Shown piece by piece: positions 1 to 11,367 of a stretch of 64,000 bases of DNA (position 1 is its first letter; every line of letters begins with the position of its first letter). The stretch spans positions 193,788,418-193,852,417 of the forward strand of contig NC_039358.1 of NCBI RefSeq assembly GCF_003573695.1. The letters are read 5' to 3'. This stretch comes from Papaver somniferum. Lineage: Eukaryota; Streptophyta; Magnoliopsida; Ranunculales; Papaveraceae. The notes below the pieces were generated by a model. It searched no databases. It saw only the letters and a list, made by a program, of their open reading frames with translations, and was not told where the DNA came from. Both the position numbers and the translations under genes were made by a program.

Positions 1-427
1 GTCCCTAAAGTTCACAAGGTTGATGCCAACAACATCTAGTACTGTGTGGAACAGGATCCAGTTGTCCACCGTCCCTGACGGTCATCCAGGTTGTCATTCG
101 TAAGCAGGATGCTAGCCGGGCCTGACAACACATACCATTGGCCAGTTGCTAACGTATGGGGATGATCAGTCCCATTGTCTACCCACCATCCCAGACGGTC
201 TTCCGGATTTCCACTCGTAAGTGGGGTTCCACTTAGGCCAGAAAAGCTCACAGTATTTAAACAAGCTCAACTCGATTCGCAAAGTAACTGGCATAGCAGT
301 TACAACTCTTTCCGCGTAAAAGTTGGCCTACTCTCCAACTTTAAGTTTCCATTAAGGAAAGTACTCGCTTAACGAGTCAATTACTCACAGTCCCTAGAGT
401 TTTCTCGAAACTTGCTCTGATACCAAC
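1..427 (-). mobile_element. Partial internal segment of a Del/Tekay-like non-autonomous LTR element
   Basis: This is the window-edge part of the 0.7-kb internal segment that recurs at 1827-2536 and, split, at 3928-4126 plus 13246-13768. It is non-coding. It holds two imperfect copies of a block built on ccactcgtaagtgg, itself an inverted repeat with arms ccact and agtgg. A tRNA-iMet primer site lies next to the LTR at its right end. Short ORFs here are chance products of the repeat. Confidence 0.75.
411..425 (-). other. Primer binding site, tRNA-iMet type
   Basis: Read on the minus strand the site is TGGTATCAGAGCAAG, the standard complement of the plant initiator tRNA-Met 3' end. It lies 2 nt from the LTR that starts (plus coordinate) at 428. 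It fixes the minus orientation of the element. Equivalent sites are at 2521-2534 (degraded by a short deletion) and 13752-13766. Confidence 0.85.
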
Positions 428-1826
428 TGTGAAGTCCGAAAAATTACGCCTAGCGCGCCTGGGCACACAGTCCATAACTCCCCCGGTACTCCATGATGAT
501 ACTACTTAACGGGCCTTATAGCTAGGAAAATGCTCGTCCATTTACCTTTGGAAGCATGCTCGTGGAGCATGATGCATCTAACTTAGCTTCCACACCGTTC
601 CAAACTTACCCTTGCCCGCAAAAGGGTATAAGGCCAAGGCCAATGCATATTTCATGCTTCACTATCTTTGCCTCAACGTTGGAAATTCATCACTGAATTT
701 CCTATCTAGCTGAGCGATCGTCATATTACTGAATCTTGTCCATGCATAAGGCATAAGCCTTGGACTTAGGCATAGGACGCCCCAATCCTATTGTTATTTC
801 CCAACTGCGCTTACTAACTCTGTGTATCTTGATAGGAAGTATGAGCATCCACTTGTTGGCATGCAATTAAGCCTCATCAAGCTTGGCCACAATCATCTCT
901 TGCATCGAACTACCGATCTTAGATGATATGAGGGGCCAATATGGTGGACCGGAAATGCTGCAACTCATTGCGGCTTCCTACGTACCCTTCCCTACTCTAA
1001 ACGGATCAAGCACAGACCGTAGTTCATCCGCTAAGGGACAAGCAACTTAAACCAACTCATTTGCAAGGTCGTTGCCTAGCAATAATGACAATGACCTAGT
1101 CTGTATAGGTCGTTCCGTCAAAATTCTTCCAAGTGATGCATATTTGGTCCACAACATAGCATAGTGATTTCAATGATTAATATGCTCCATAGTCAAGGCT
1201 ACGCATCTATAAATGAGACTTAGGCATATCATTTGCACCGTTCTGTTTAAGCTATGAAGCTTACTTGGTGTATGGTACGCATGTGCACCTTCAACCAACT
1301 ACGCTTCCCTATATATGTTAACTTGCAATTTCTAGAACTTTGGAAAGGGGAGCAAAATGACTTCACCAAGTCCCAAAGCCATGATGTTTACACATGACTC
1401 CCTGGATAATTACAATGTACGACTGTGATGGATGCACATTCAGTTCTGGCTCATAGGCCAGTTCCAATGTCCGGCCATGATGGTTGAACAGTTTTTGAGC
1501 CAAGTCCAGTAAAGGGTTGTGATGGATGTATTTCCGTCTTTGACCCATAAGCCACTCCAATGTCCAGCCGTGATGGCTATATTTTCCAAGACCAGCCTGC
1601 TCTGGCCTACTGTGATACTAGCCATAAGTCAATGACCTGCGTAATGCGCCACTGCGGCGCTACTTTGTTCTAGGCCAGCCACCTAACTGGCCTGAAGCAT
1701 CTTTGGTTCGAGATTGGTTCTAGGCCAAAGTTCCTATTAACACGCAACGGAGCTTGAGATGAAGCATCATCTCATTCCATGGCGCATCTTTTAGCATGCG
1801 CCATTCTAAAAATTCGGGGTGTTACA
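428..1826 (-). repeat. LTR copy 1 of the Del/Tekay-like element, 1399 bp
   Basis: On the minus strand it starts TGTAACACCCCGAATTTTT, a start typical of Del/Tekay gypsy LTRs, and ends next to the primer site with CACA. It aligns over its length with copy 2 (2537-3927) and with the truncated copy 3. Near the element 5' side it holds an internal minisatellite with a (g/a)tgatgg core. No long ORF is present. Confidence 0.85.
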
Positions 1827-2536
1827 TCATTCACCCCTTTAAAGAATTTCGTCCTGAAAATTCAAAACAAAAATATTGTGAACTAACTCTTCGGTTTGGA
1901 TTCCTGAGAAAAAGTCCCATACCAGATGCTCAGAAATCACCAGGTTTCATCAGTTTGTCACGGAACATCAATTACGACCTTCTGAGAAGTGTCATGTCGC
2001 ATACTCAGAAATCAAAAATGAGTCCACATCGTTACCGAGAATCACATCAAGTTTCCAAAAGGATATCTCAACAACGTATCCTAAATGTGCATCCCATACT
2101 ACACACTCAGGGGTCCATAAAGTTCACAAGGTTGATGCCAACAACATCTAGTACCGTGTGGAACATGATCCAGTTTTCCACAGTCCCTGACGGTCATCCA
2201 GGTTGCCACTCGTAAGTGGGATGCTACCCGGGCCTGACAACGCACACCATTGGCCAGTTGCCAACATATGGGGATGAGCAGTCCCATTGTCTACCCACCG
2301 TCCCATACGGTCTTCCGTATTTCCACTCGTAAGTGGGGTTCCACTTAGGCCAGGAAAACTCACAGTATTTAAACAAGTTCAACTCGATTCGCAAAGTAAC
2401 TGGTATAGCAGTTACAACTTTCCGCGCAAAAGTTGGCCTACTCTCCAACTTTAAGTTTCCATCAAGGAAAGTACTCGCTTGAGGAGTACATTACTCACAG
2501 TCCCTAGAGTTTTCTCGGAACTTGCTTTATACCAAC
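1827..2536 (-). mobile_element. Complete 710-bp internal segment between two LTRs, no gag-pol
   Basis: It lies between LTR copy 1 and LTR copy 2. Next to 1826 the minus strand reads CTTTAAAGGGGTGAATGA, a plausible polypurine tract, preceded by a GAATTTCGTGGACGAAATTC-like stretch (best kept in the copy at 3940-3965), which in Del elements ends the pol gene. At the other end is a degraded iMet primer site. What is left is therefore the very end of pol plus the 5' leader. The segment could be a deletion derivative moved in trans. ORFs in this stretch are short and not conserved. Confidence 0.7.
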
Positions 2537-3927
2537 TGTGACGGACCGGAAAAATTACGCATAACGTGCCTGGGCACGCAATCCATAACTCCCCCGGTGC
2601 GCCATGATGATGCTACTTACCGGGGCTTATAAATAGAAAAATGCGTGTCCATTTTACCTTGCAAGCATGCTCGTGGAGCATGATGCAGCTAACTTAGCTT
2701 CCACACCGTTCCAAACTTACCCTTGTCCGCAAAAGGGTACAAGGCCATAACGCCAATGCATATTGCATGCTTCACTGGATTTCCCTCAACGTATGAATTT
2801 TCTATCTGGTTGAGCGATCTTAATACTACCGAATCGTGTCCATCCATAAGGCATAAGCCTTGGACTTAGGCATAGGACGCTCCAATCATATTGCCATTTC
2901 CCAACTGCGCTTACCAAATCTGTGTATCTTGATAGGAAGTATGATCATCCACTTACTAGCATCCAATTAAGCCTCACCAAGCTTGTCCACAATCATCTCT
3001 TGCATCAAACTACCGAGCTTAGATGATATGAGGAGCCAACGTGCTGGACCGGCAATGCTGCAACTCATTGCGGCTGCCTACGTACCCTTCCCTACTCTAA
3101 AGGGATCAAGCACATACCGTAGTTCATACGCGAAGGGACAAGCAATTTAAACCAAATCATTTGCAAGGTCGTGGCCTAGCAATAATGACAATGGACTAGT
3201 CTGTATAGGTCGGTCCGTCAAAATGCTTCCAAGTGATGCATATTTGGTCTGCAGCATGGCATAATGATGCCAATGATTAATATGATCCATAGTCAAGGCT
3301 ACGCATCTATAAATGAGGCTTAGGCATATCATTTACACTGTTCTGGCTAAGATATGAGGCTTACTTGGTGTATGGTACGCATATGCACCTTCAACCAACT
3401 ACGCCTCTCTATATATGTTAAGTTGCAATTTCTACAACTTTGGAAAGGAAAGCAAAATGACTTCATCAAGTCCCAAGGTCGTGATGGCTGCACATGACTC
3501 CCTAGATAATTGCAATGTACGTCCATGATGGATGTACATTCAATTCTGGCTCACAGGCCAGTTCCAATATCCGGCCATGATGGTTGAACATTTCTTGAGC
3601 CAAGTCCAGTAAAGGGCCGTGATGGCTGTATTTCCGTCTTTGGGCCATAGGCCACTCCAATGTCCAGCCGTGATGGCTGTATTTTTCCAAGACCATCCTG
3701 CTCTGGCCTATTGTGATACTAGCCATAGGCCAATGACCTGCATAATGCGCCACTGTGGCGCTACTTTGTTCTAGGCCAGCCACTTAACTGGCCTAAAGCA
3801 TCTTTGGTGCGAGATTGGCTCTAGGACAATGTTCCTCTTAACACGCAACGGTGCTTGAGATGAAGCATCATCTCATGCCATGGCGCATCTTTTAGCATGC
3901 ACCATGCTAAAAATTCGGGGTGTTACA
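2537..3927 (-). repeat. LTR copy 2 of the Del/Tekay-like element, 1391 bp
   Basis: Same family and orientation as copy 1, with terminal TG..CA on the minus strand. It is shared between two neighbouring units, so the layout is LTR-internal-LTR-internal-LTR. The minisatellite is clear here, with the core (g/a)tgatgg at 3481, 3525, 3577, 3619 and 3670. Confidence 0.85.
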
Positions 3928-4126
3928 TCATTCCCCTTTAAAGAATTTCGTCCACGAAATTCAAAACAAAACTATTGTGGACTAACTCATCAGTTTGGAT
4001 TCCTGAGAAAAAGTCCCATACCAGATGCTCAGAAATCACCAGGTTTCTTCAGTTTGTCACGGAACATCATAAAGACCTTCTGAGCAAACGTGCCATGCCA
4101 CATACTCAATAATCCAAAATGAGTCA

Positions 4127-4584
4127 TGTTGTTGCAGGAAATTCTACACTACACCCCTCATATGATTTCATTGTTGATCAACTCATTTTTAGGTTAACAC
4201 TCTTAATTTTATTGATTAATTTTTGAATGTTCTTACAAGAAAGATAAAGAAATCAAGAATGAAATTTAATTTGAACTTTCTCTCTCCTATTTACTTGTTT
4301 CTTACTTCAAAAAAGATCTCTCTCTCCTTTGCAAATCGAATGACTATTTATAAGGAAATACATAGTGGATGACAGCTAATCTGTCCTTTATTTTCGGATA
4401 TGGTTTGCGACATTCTCGCAACCTTACAAATGTTCACTTCGCAAGCTCTCTAATTTTCTCAAGACTATCATATCTTTCTCATGATCCTTGCTGACGTCGT
4501 TTCTGAAATTATTCTGCGACGCTATTGTGCAATACCATTGATAATTTCGCTGAGACATAGTTGTTGCGAGATTCTGATCATACA
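4127..4584 (-). repeat. 3' LTR of element T
   Basis: 458 bp; on the minus strand it starts TGTATGATCAG and ends CCTGCAACAACA. A TATA-like TTATAAATAG lies on the minus strand at about 4343-4352. The purine-rich tract just outside it is at 4585-4598. Confidence 0.9.
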
Positions 4585-4598
4585 TCTTGCCTCTTCTC
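4585..4598 (-). other. Polypurine tract of element T
   Basis: The minus strand reads GAGAAGAGGCAAGA immediately before the 3' LTR, the position and composition expected of the plus-strand primer. Confidence 0.65.
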
Positions 4599-4787
4599 AT
4601 ATCTTCTCTGCAAAGTAGAGAATGATGTGAGAAATGCCGCAACTGCTTATCTTCATATTCCACATTTATCACACGTATTCTTTCTTCCTTTTTCTATTAT
4701 TTCGACACGTCTTTTGTAACCGTTACTTTTTAACCGCTTAAATCTTTCCGTATTAACCGTGTTTATTTTCTCGAGGAAAAATTCCCT

Positions 4788-4798
4788 CTATATATATT
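4788..4798 (+). promoter_or_regulatory. TATA box of the antisense gene inside element T
   Basis: ctctatatatattt on the plus strand lies about 185 bp before the first ATG of the antisense gene (4977). A pyrimidine-rich leader follows (ttctcttcttctttcc), typical of plant 5' UTRs. It points opposite to pol. Confidence 0.5.
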
Positions 4799-4976
4799 TC
4801 TTTTCATTCTCTTCTTCTTTCCTTTTATTCTCTCTGCAACTTCATCGTTCTTCAAATCCATTATTGCAATTTTCTTCTTTCTTCTTCTCTCAATCTTTTT
4901 AAGTTCTTCTTCATCTTCAACTAGATCTTCATAGTTCGTGATCTTCTTCGAGACAATCTCCCTGCTATCATTTTTC

Positions 4977-7274
4977 ATGGATTCATCAAGGTTAGTCTTC
5001 TCTTTTCTTCCTTATAGTTTTGCTGAAATTGATATATTTGAAATTAATCTTGTTTATTGCCTTATGTTATTTATGTGATTCCCATACTCTTGTTATTTCA
5101 GCAAAAGCGGCTCCAACACTAAATTTACAGTTCAGAACCCTAACAATCCCAAATCACACAATAAAGTTGTCGCACAAAAGAAAGTCTGCGAATGAGAAGG
5201 TAGTAAGAAACACTATCTTTTTCTAATAACAATATTGTTGCCTCTGTTTCTTATCTAGATTGTAATTCGCAGGGTGATAAAGATCTTCATAAACCTCACA
5301 AGAAATCTCGCCACCTCAAGACTGTTCCAACTTCTGTTCCCTTCCACCTACTCATTTCTTCCAAATCTCCTGCGACATCTTCGCAAGATAAACCTTTATC
5401 TCCAGTTCGTGAAGATGCTGCTTCTGATTTCATTTCTTCCAAATCTCCTGCGACCTCTTCGCAAGATAAACCTTTATCTCCAACTCGCGAAAATGTTGCC
5501 TCTGATTTCATTTCTCCAGTTGATCTTTCTATGATTGAAATTCCCCTTATGGATCCTTCTGCGAATGAAACCTCTTCTCTTCCCATTGAGAATGTTTCTC
5601 AACCTTCTATCTCTACTAGTTCTCTACCCAAGTCTCTTCCTCTGTCGAAAGAAACCGTGGAAGGGATAGATATTGCTTTCAAGGTTTTATCTGAGATTCT
5701 GGATGATGGCAAGAAGTCTTCTACTGATCCCATCAAGTCTAATGTTTGCGAAATTCTGAGCAAGCATTTGGGTTCTGACAAAGCTGCTTCGCAGACAGCT
5801 TTAGAAAAAGAATGTAATGCTCTTCGTCTTGAAAATCAGAAACTTCAGAATGTTTTGCTGGATCGTGACAATCTTCGCAAGAAGAATGATGAATTAAGAG
5901 GTATGATTTCCTCATCTATGTCTTTAATTTGCCTTTTCGATGGTTTTATCCTTCCCATGTTTAATTATCCTTTAAATCCCTCTTTCGCATGTTAAGCATT
6001 AAATCAGAAACGAGTAATGGAGAGATATCAATTTGAATCTGCTGTTGAAGAAGCCCGTGTTGATAAAGAAGTCTTAATGGATCAATATAACCAATTAGAT
6101 AACCTCTATTCATATTCCTTGACAAATAAATAATCTTACCAATGAAAATACCCAATTAGTTCAAAGACAAGATCTATTAAGTAATGAAGTATCTCGTCTT
6201 TCTTATTCTTTAACCAAAGCTAATTTAGGGATGGAAACTTTATCAGATGAGAATAAAACCTTATCTCAAGAGAAGCGAGTTTATTTAAACAAGATGGCGA
6301 TATCTTCGCAACAACTTAATATTCTCCAAAAAGTATGTGCTGACCAAGAGAAATCTCTTCGCTCTTTAAGAAATGAACTTAAAGAAGTAACAGAATCATC
6401 TATCGCTGAAAGAGATACACTCATTCAAGGTAGAATAGCTTTAAGTGTGAAGGCAAATCAGCTTAAAGAACAATATTCCAAATTAGAAGAATCTTATTCT
6501 TCTCTTGCGAAGAAAAATGCCTTCCTTGTTTCTAAAGAGAAAAATCTTCAGTCTCGACTTAAAGGTTTAGTTGGAGATAAATTTGATGACGCAATGGACC
6601 ATTGGGAGAATAGTTGTCTATCCTTGATTCAACACCTTATTTCGCAAAAGGAAGGTAGTCATAATAGTTTGACTGCCTTAATTATCTTTTCTTTGTCATA
6701 TCTCTCTGAATTCCTTATTTTAACAAAATTTTGTATTCTATTTTTCGCAGAGTCTGAGAAGAATCTTCATTCTCTATTTCTGACTTGGAGGCTAAATATG
6801 CTAAAATTCGCAAAGAGAATGCCTTGCTCGTCTCTACCTTGGTTCTCGCGATCAGCAAAAAAGACTTGATTACTTGCTTATTTTAAAGATATTCAAGATA
6901 GGAATCATCAAAGAGCACTTCTTCGCCAAGTTCATCTCCGGGCTGAAGTCCTTGTAAATGACATCTTACTGTCCAACTCTCTTCCTCCTACATCAATTGA
7001 TCCTCTAGAAGTAGATGATGATGAAGTTCCTCGTCCTGCGATAGTGATTATTACGAAAGCGGTGCAGAGGATAATTTCCTTGGAAGATGAAGAAGAGGTT
7101 CCTTCTAAAGAAGTATCTGCTGGTGTTAATCAGAATGAGAAAGAAATTTCTCCTGAAGAAGTAATTGCTGGCGATAATCAAAATGCTAGTCATGGCGAAG
7201 ATCAAAGCCGAAATGAAGGAGAAGCTTGCGAGAATGTTGGCGAAGAATTTCTGTCATCTCCTGCTACTGATTAA
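4977..7274 (+). pseudogene. Antisense accessory gene of element T, spliced coiled-coil protein
   Basis: It runs opposite to pol between pol and the 3' LTR, the place where Tat elements (for example Grande and relatives) are known to carry extra antisense ORFs. Likely exons are 4977-4990, 5102-5199, 5273-5900, 5997-6654 and 6751-7274; all four introns are 73-111 bp with GT..AG ends. Exon 3 is Ser/Pro/Thr-rich with a 26-residue direct repeat. Later exons are strongly coiled-coil (Leu/Glu/Lys/Asn heptads). The C terminus is acidic and ends at the TGA..TAA near 7272. At least three one-base frame breaks occur: at the exon 2/3 junction, near 6123-6130, and near 6770. The function is unknown. The open frames and splice sites suggest it was recently functional. 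Confidence 0.6.
5354..5509 (+). repeat. 78-bp tandem duplication inside the antisense gene
   Basis: Two in-frame copies (5354-5431 and 5432-5509) encode a 26-residue Ser/Pro-rich unit beginning ISSKSPATSSQDKPLSP. The length is a multiple of three, so the frame is kept. Confidence 0.8.
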
Positions 7275-8572
7275 TATTGAAGCTTGAGTTTTTCTAGCTT
7301 TGTTTTCTTGAGCTGTCTTATTTTTATCACTTTTGAGAGTACATTTTTCAATAACTTTGGAAGTCAACTTTTCCTTTTAATATTTTGTTGATAAGAAAGA
7401 TAATGCTTCTTGTATATCGATTCCCATACTTGCCTCTCATTATCTTTCTTGCAAAAATAATCTGTTGTGAATGCTTATTAATTTGTTTTATCATATGGTC
7501 TTTTTGCCTTCCTAATTAAAGGTCTTATTATGCCATCTCTTGTCATTGCGACAAAATCGCAGGACGTCCTTGCACTTTCATACAAAAACCCATTGATCTT
7601 GTCTTAACTTTTCTTTTGTATTATGGCCTCTTCAGGAATGTTGCGACAATATGACAGGCCTAAATATTCTTGCGAAAATAAAGCCCCATGACATTGCCGT
7701 CTTGCGACGAAATCGCAGGACGTCTTCGCACTTTCATGCGAAAACCCATTGATCTCGTCTTATCTTTTTCTTTTGTATTATTGCCTCTTCAGGATTGTTG
7801 CACAAATATGACAAGCCTTAATATCCTTGCGAATAAAAAGCCTCATGACATTTGCGTCTTAAGACACTTATCAGCTCCCTAATGGAGGGTGCCGCCCTTA
7901 TCTCCCCCTGGTTGCCCCTTCAAGGAGGCGTACTTCTACCATACAAGGTTAGCTCCTCCCATCCAGTCTTAACAACCAGTTGTTTTCGCAGCCTCTTATC
8001 CCTTTTACCTATAGGGCTTATGGTTACGAGACTGCACCCTAAGTGGGGTTTTCTTCAGGCCGAGTGTATAAGCCAAGACTTGTCAAGAATGGCAAGGACG
8101 CTTCAAACGCCCCCGGCACTCTTGACTCAACCGTGTACCTCGGCGCCTTGATCAGATTCTGCACTCCTTGGGAGAGTCCTTATTACCTTAGTCGCCCAAC
8201 CTAAGTCATATGCTTAAGTTGAGAATCCAAGGTGCCTCTCCCGGATGGGCTTTATTGACCCCAAATCTCCATGACTCAGGTTCCGGTGGCGGTGTAGCCT
8301 TTCCCTGAGCCATGTAACAGGTACCCCCTAATATGACGTACTTTAGGTCTTACATTTGCCTCTTGCGAAATTTTATTCGCGAACTAGGGTGTACGCCATA
8401 AAGGTTCGCCCCTTTCTTTTATGTCATTGTTCTGTGGTTATCTCTGCGACAATTTCGCACATCATGATCTTCTTTTGATATGAGTAATCTGCAATTATTT
8501 TTCAGAATTCATAACTTCTCAAAGCTTCTTACTGATAATATCTTTTCAAATACAACCTGTTCCATGGTCTGT
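7275..8572. other. Non-coding 3' region of element T between pol and the antisense gene
   Basis: I see no gene here. It contains a 156-bp tandem repeat (7546-7857) and a less AT-rich block at 7860-8340. The two genes converge on it, so it must hold the 3' ends of both transcripts, but I cannot place polyadenylation signals with confidence. Confidence 0.55.
7546..7857. repeat. 156-bp tandem repeat, two copies
   Basis: Copies start at ttgcgacaaaatcgcagg (7546) and ttgcgacgaaatcgcagg (7702) and run through a shared cctcttcaggattgtt block to a shared catgacatt(t/g)(g/c)cgtc end. They differ by scattered substitutions and short indels. Confidence 0.8.
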
Positions 8573-10374
8573 CTAATCTATGACCAACATCTCTCCTTCT
8601 GGATCCATTAATCTATAAGCTCCTGTTCCAACTATCTCCTTAATGATGTAAGGTCCATCCCATTTTTTCGCTAATTTTCCACCATTTTCTCGCTGATATA
8701 TTGGTGTTTCTCGCAGAACTAAATCTCCTGGTTGAAATTCACGTATTTTGACACGTTTATTATATTCTCGAGCTAATCTTCGCTGATAATTCTCCATATG
8801 TTGTAAAGCTTTTTCTCTTTTTCTTCTAATTCATCAAGTTTGTTTAAAATTAACCCGCACTAAGATTTTTCTCCCAAGCTTCTCTTTTTGTTGTCGGAAT
8901 AACAACTTCTGTTGGTAACACCGCTTCAACTCCGTATGTTAAACAAAAAGGTGACATTCCAGTAGCTTCTCTTCTAGTTGTATTATAAGCCCATACTGCA
9001 TTATGTACTTGTTCGCACCATGATCTGTGATGTCCTTCCAATTTCTTCTTTAATATATCTGCAATTGTTTTATTTGTTGCTTCTACTTGCCCATTAGCTT
9101 GTGGATACAAAGGAGTGGACTTTCCACATTTTATCTTGAATGCATTAAGTAACATTTCTATATTCTGCCCCTCAAACTGTTTCCCATTATCAGATACCAA
9201 CTGTGCAGGAATTCCAAATCTGCAAATGATATTTTCGAATATGAATGTAAAGATATCTTTGTCGCGAATATGTTGTACTGCCTTCACTTCTGTCCATTTT
9301 GTGAAATAATCTGTTGCGACTATTAAGTATCTTCTTTGTCCAGTTCCTGGTAAAAATGGCCCCACAATGTCTAAGCCCCATTTTCCAAAGGGCCATACAC
9401 TGGTTGAAGATGACAATGGTGCTCCTGGTGCATGTATTTTCTTTCCATGTCGCTGACAATCTTCGCAACGTCTTGATATTTGTTTTGCATCTTCATGCAT
9501 GTATGGCCATAATAAACCTTGTTTTGCTCTATGTGCCAAAGATCTTCCTCCACTATGATTGCCAGCATCTCCACTATGTAACATTTTCAGCACCTTTTCT
9601 CCTTCCTCTCGTGTCAAACATCTGAGTGATGGTCCACTAAAGGATTTTCGGTATAGCAACCCATCTCTTAATTCATAATTCGTTGCTCGGCTTTTTAACT
9701 TGTGTGTTTCCAATCTATTTCTTGGTGTTTCTCCTTTCCAAATATGCATGAAGTTCCATTCTCCAGTCTGCGACATTGTTATTTGTTCTTCTTTTTCATT
9801 ATCTATCACCATCACATCCACATCTTCCTCTTCTTTATTTATTGATGGTGACAGAAGTGTTTGTATTTTTATGCATCTCGCAGTTGGATCTGTCATCATG
9901 CTTGAGATGAAAGCAAAAGCGTCTGCGAGTCTATTATCCTTTCTTGAAATGTGCCTCCATTTTATCTTTGGGATTTTCGCTGATAATTCTTCAACCAGCT
10001 TCTTGTATTTCTTCAAGGATGGTTCATTTGTAGTATACTCTCCTTTTATTTGGCGAATAACTAGCTGCGAATCACTAGTGATCCTGGCATTTTCTAGTTT
10101 CATTTCTATTGCGAATTTTAAGCATGTATCACAGCTTCATATTTGTTTCATTATTAGTGGATGCAAATTCCAATCTGAATGAAAAAGCCATCTTTATTCC
10201 TTCTGGCGAAATTAAAACAATTCCAACTCCATTTCCTTCTCCATTTGATGATCCATCTACCAATATTTCCCATCTATTTGGTTCTGTTAATAAATCTTTT
10301 GGATCTCCATGTTCTTCTTCTACATCCATCATTTCTTCTACTGCTTCATCTTCTTCTAAAGGAAATTCTGCCAA
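8573..10374 (-). pseudogene. Element T pol: second RNase H and integrase
   Basis: The frame at 10374-10129 carries WEILVDGSSNGEGNGVGIVL, the start of the extra RNase H domain of Tat elements. It continues after a small break in 10103-8850 with SDSQLV and KDNRLADAF. Integrase follows: an H-H-C-C zinc domain ending CEDCQRHG, then the catalytic core with the D of WGLDIVGPF, the D of LVSDNGKQF and the E of NGQVEATNK. A further break near 8800-8850 separates the C-terminal domain, which keeps the GPY motif (KWDGPYIIKEIVGTGAYRL). Catalytic residues are all present, but the reading frame is broken at least twice. Confidence 0.9.
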
Positions 10375-10425
10375 GAAATCCGCAACAACTTGTGATTTTG
10401 GTGAAGAAAAATTTCATATTTAATA

Positions 10426-11367
10426 TCAAAGTGGCCTACTTGTGCATTCCATCTCTACCCTTCCTGATCTTTTAGAATTCTTCATCACTGATTCAATTGG
10501 TACTTTTGTTAATACCTTTATCTTGTGTGCTTGAAAGTATATGCGGAGCTTAAATGATGCATAAACAATGCTAAGATTAATTTTCAATCTTTGAGTAATT
10601 CTTCTCAGTATTAAAAGTTTTGCTAATGTAATAAATGGGTTTCTCACTCCTGCGTCTACTCGCAATAACAACACTTAATGCATGCGACGTTGTCGCAAGG
10701 TAAATCAATAATTCTTCTCCTGGTCTGCCTTTTGTAAAATAGTTGTATTCATAAGATGTTCTTTGATTCCTTGAAAAGCCTTTTCACATTCATCACTCCA
10801 TTTAAATTTTGCACCCTTCTTGAGTATATCGAAAAAATATTTGCATTTGTCTGATGATCGCGAAATGAATCTCCCCAGCGAAGCTAGAAGCCCATTCAAC
10901 TTCTGTACATCTTTTATTGTTGCTGGTGTTGGCATGTCACGAACTGCTTGCACTTTTTCTGGATCAACCTGTATTCCTTCCTTTGATACAATGTAGCCTA
11001 AAATTTTCCCGATGCAACTCCAATAGTACACTTCTCAGGATTCAATTTAATGTTATACTGCCGCATTTGTTCAAAAATCTCCCTCAAGTCTTGTACATGG
11101 TCTTTAGCTTCTTTACTCTTTACTAACATGTCGTCCACGTATACTTCTAATGTTTTATGTATCCATTTTGCGAACACCTTCTCTACCATCTTTGATATGT
11201 CGCTCCCGCATTTCGCAAACCAAATGGCATTTTCGTGTAACAATATAAACCTCTAGGGGCAAAGAAAGCAGTATGTTCTTGATCTTCTTCAGCGAGAGGA
11301 TTTGGTTATACCCTTTGTACCCATCTAAAGATGATACCCTATCATTTCCCGCTGCAGATTCCACCAT
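10426..11367 (-). pseudogene. Element T pol: RT palm/thumb and first RNase H, frame-broken
   Basis: The segments lie in several frames: DGYKGYNQI (RT motif before the catalytic site), YVDDMLVKS with the two catalytic aspartates, then LGYIVSKEGIQVDPEKV and the connection region. The first RNase H is only a decayed trace (10674-10426). Frame changes occur near 11325-11367, 11155-11243, 11000-11030 and 10700. This is the most damaged part of pol. Confidence 0.85.

Noticed and set aside
36..2448. Several short ORFs in the Del-like internal segments
   Set aside because: They are frame shadows of the repeat and shift or stop between the copies.
5296..5586. 96-codon minus-strand ORF in element T
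   Set aside because: Exact shadow of exon 3 of the antisense gene, whose 26-residue repeat explains it.
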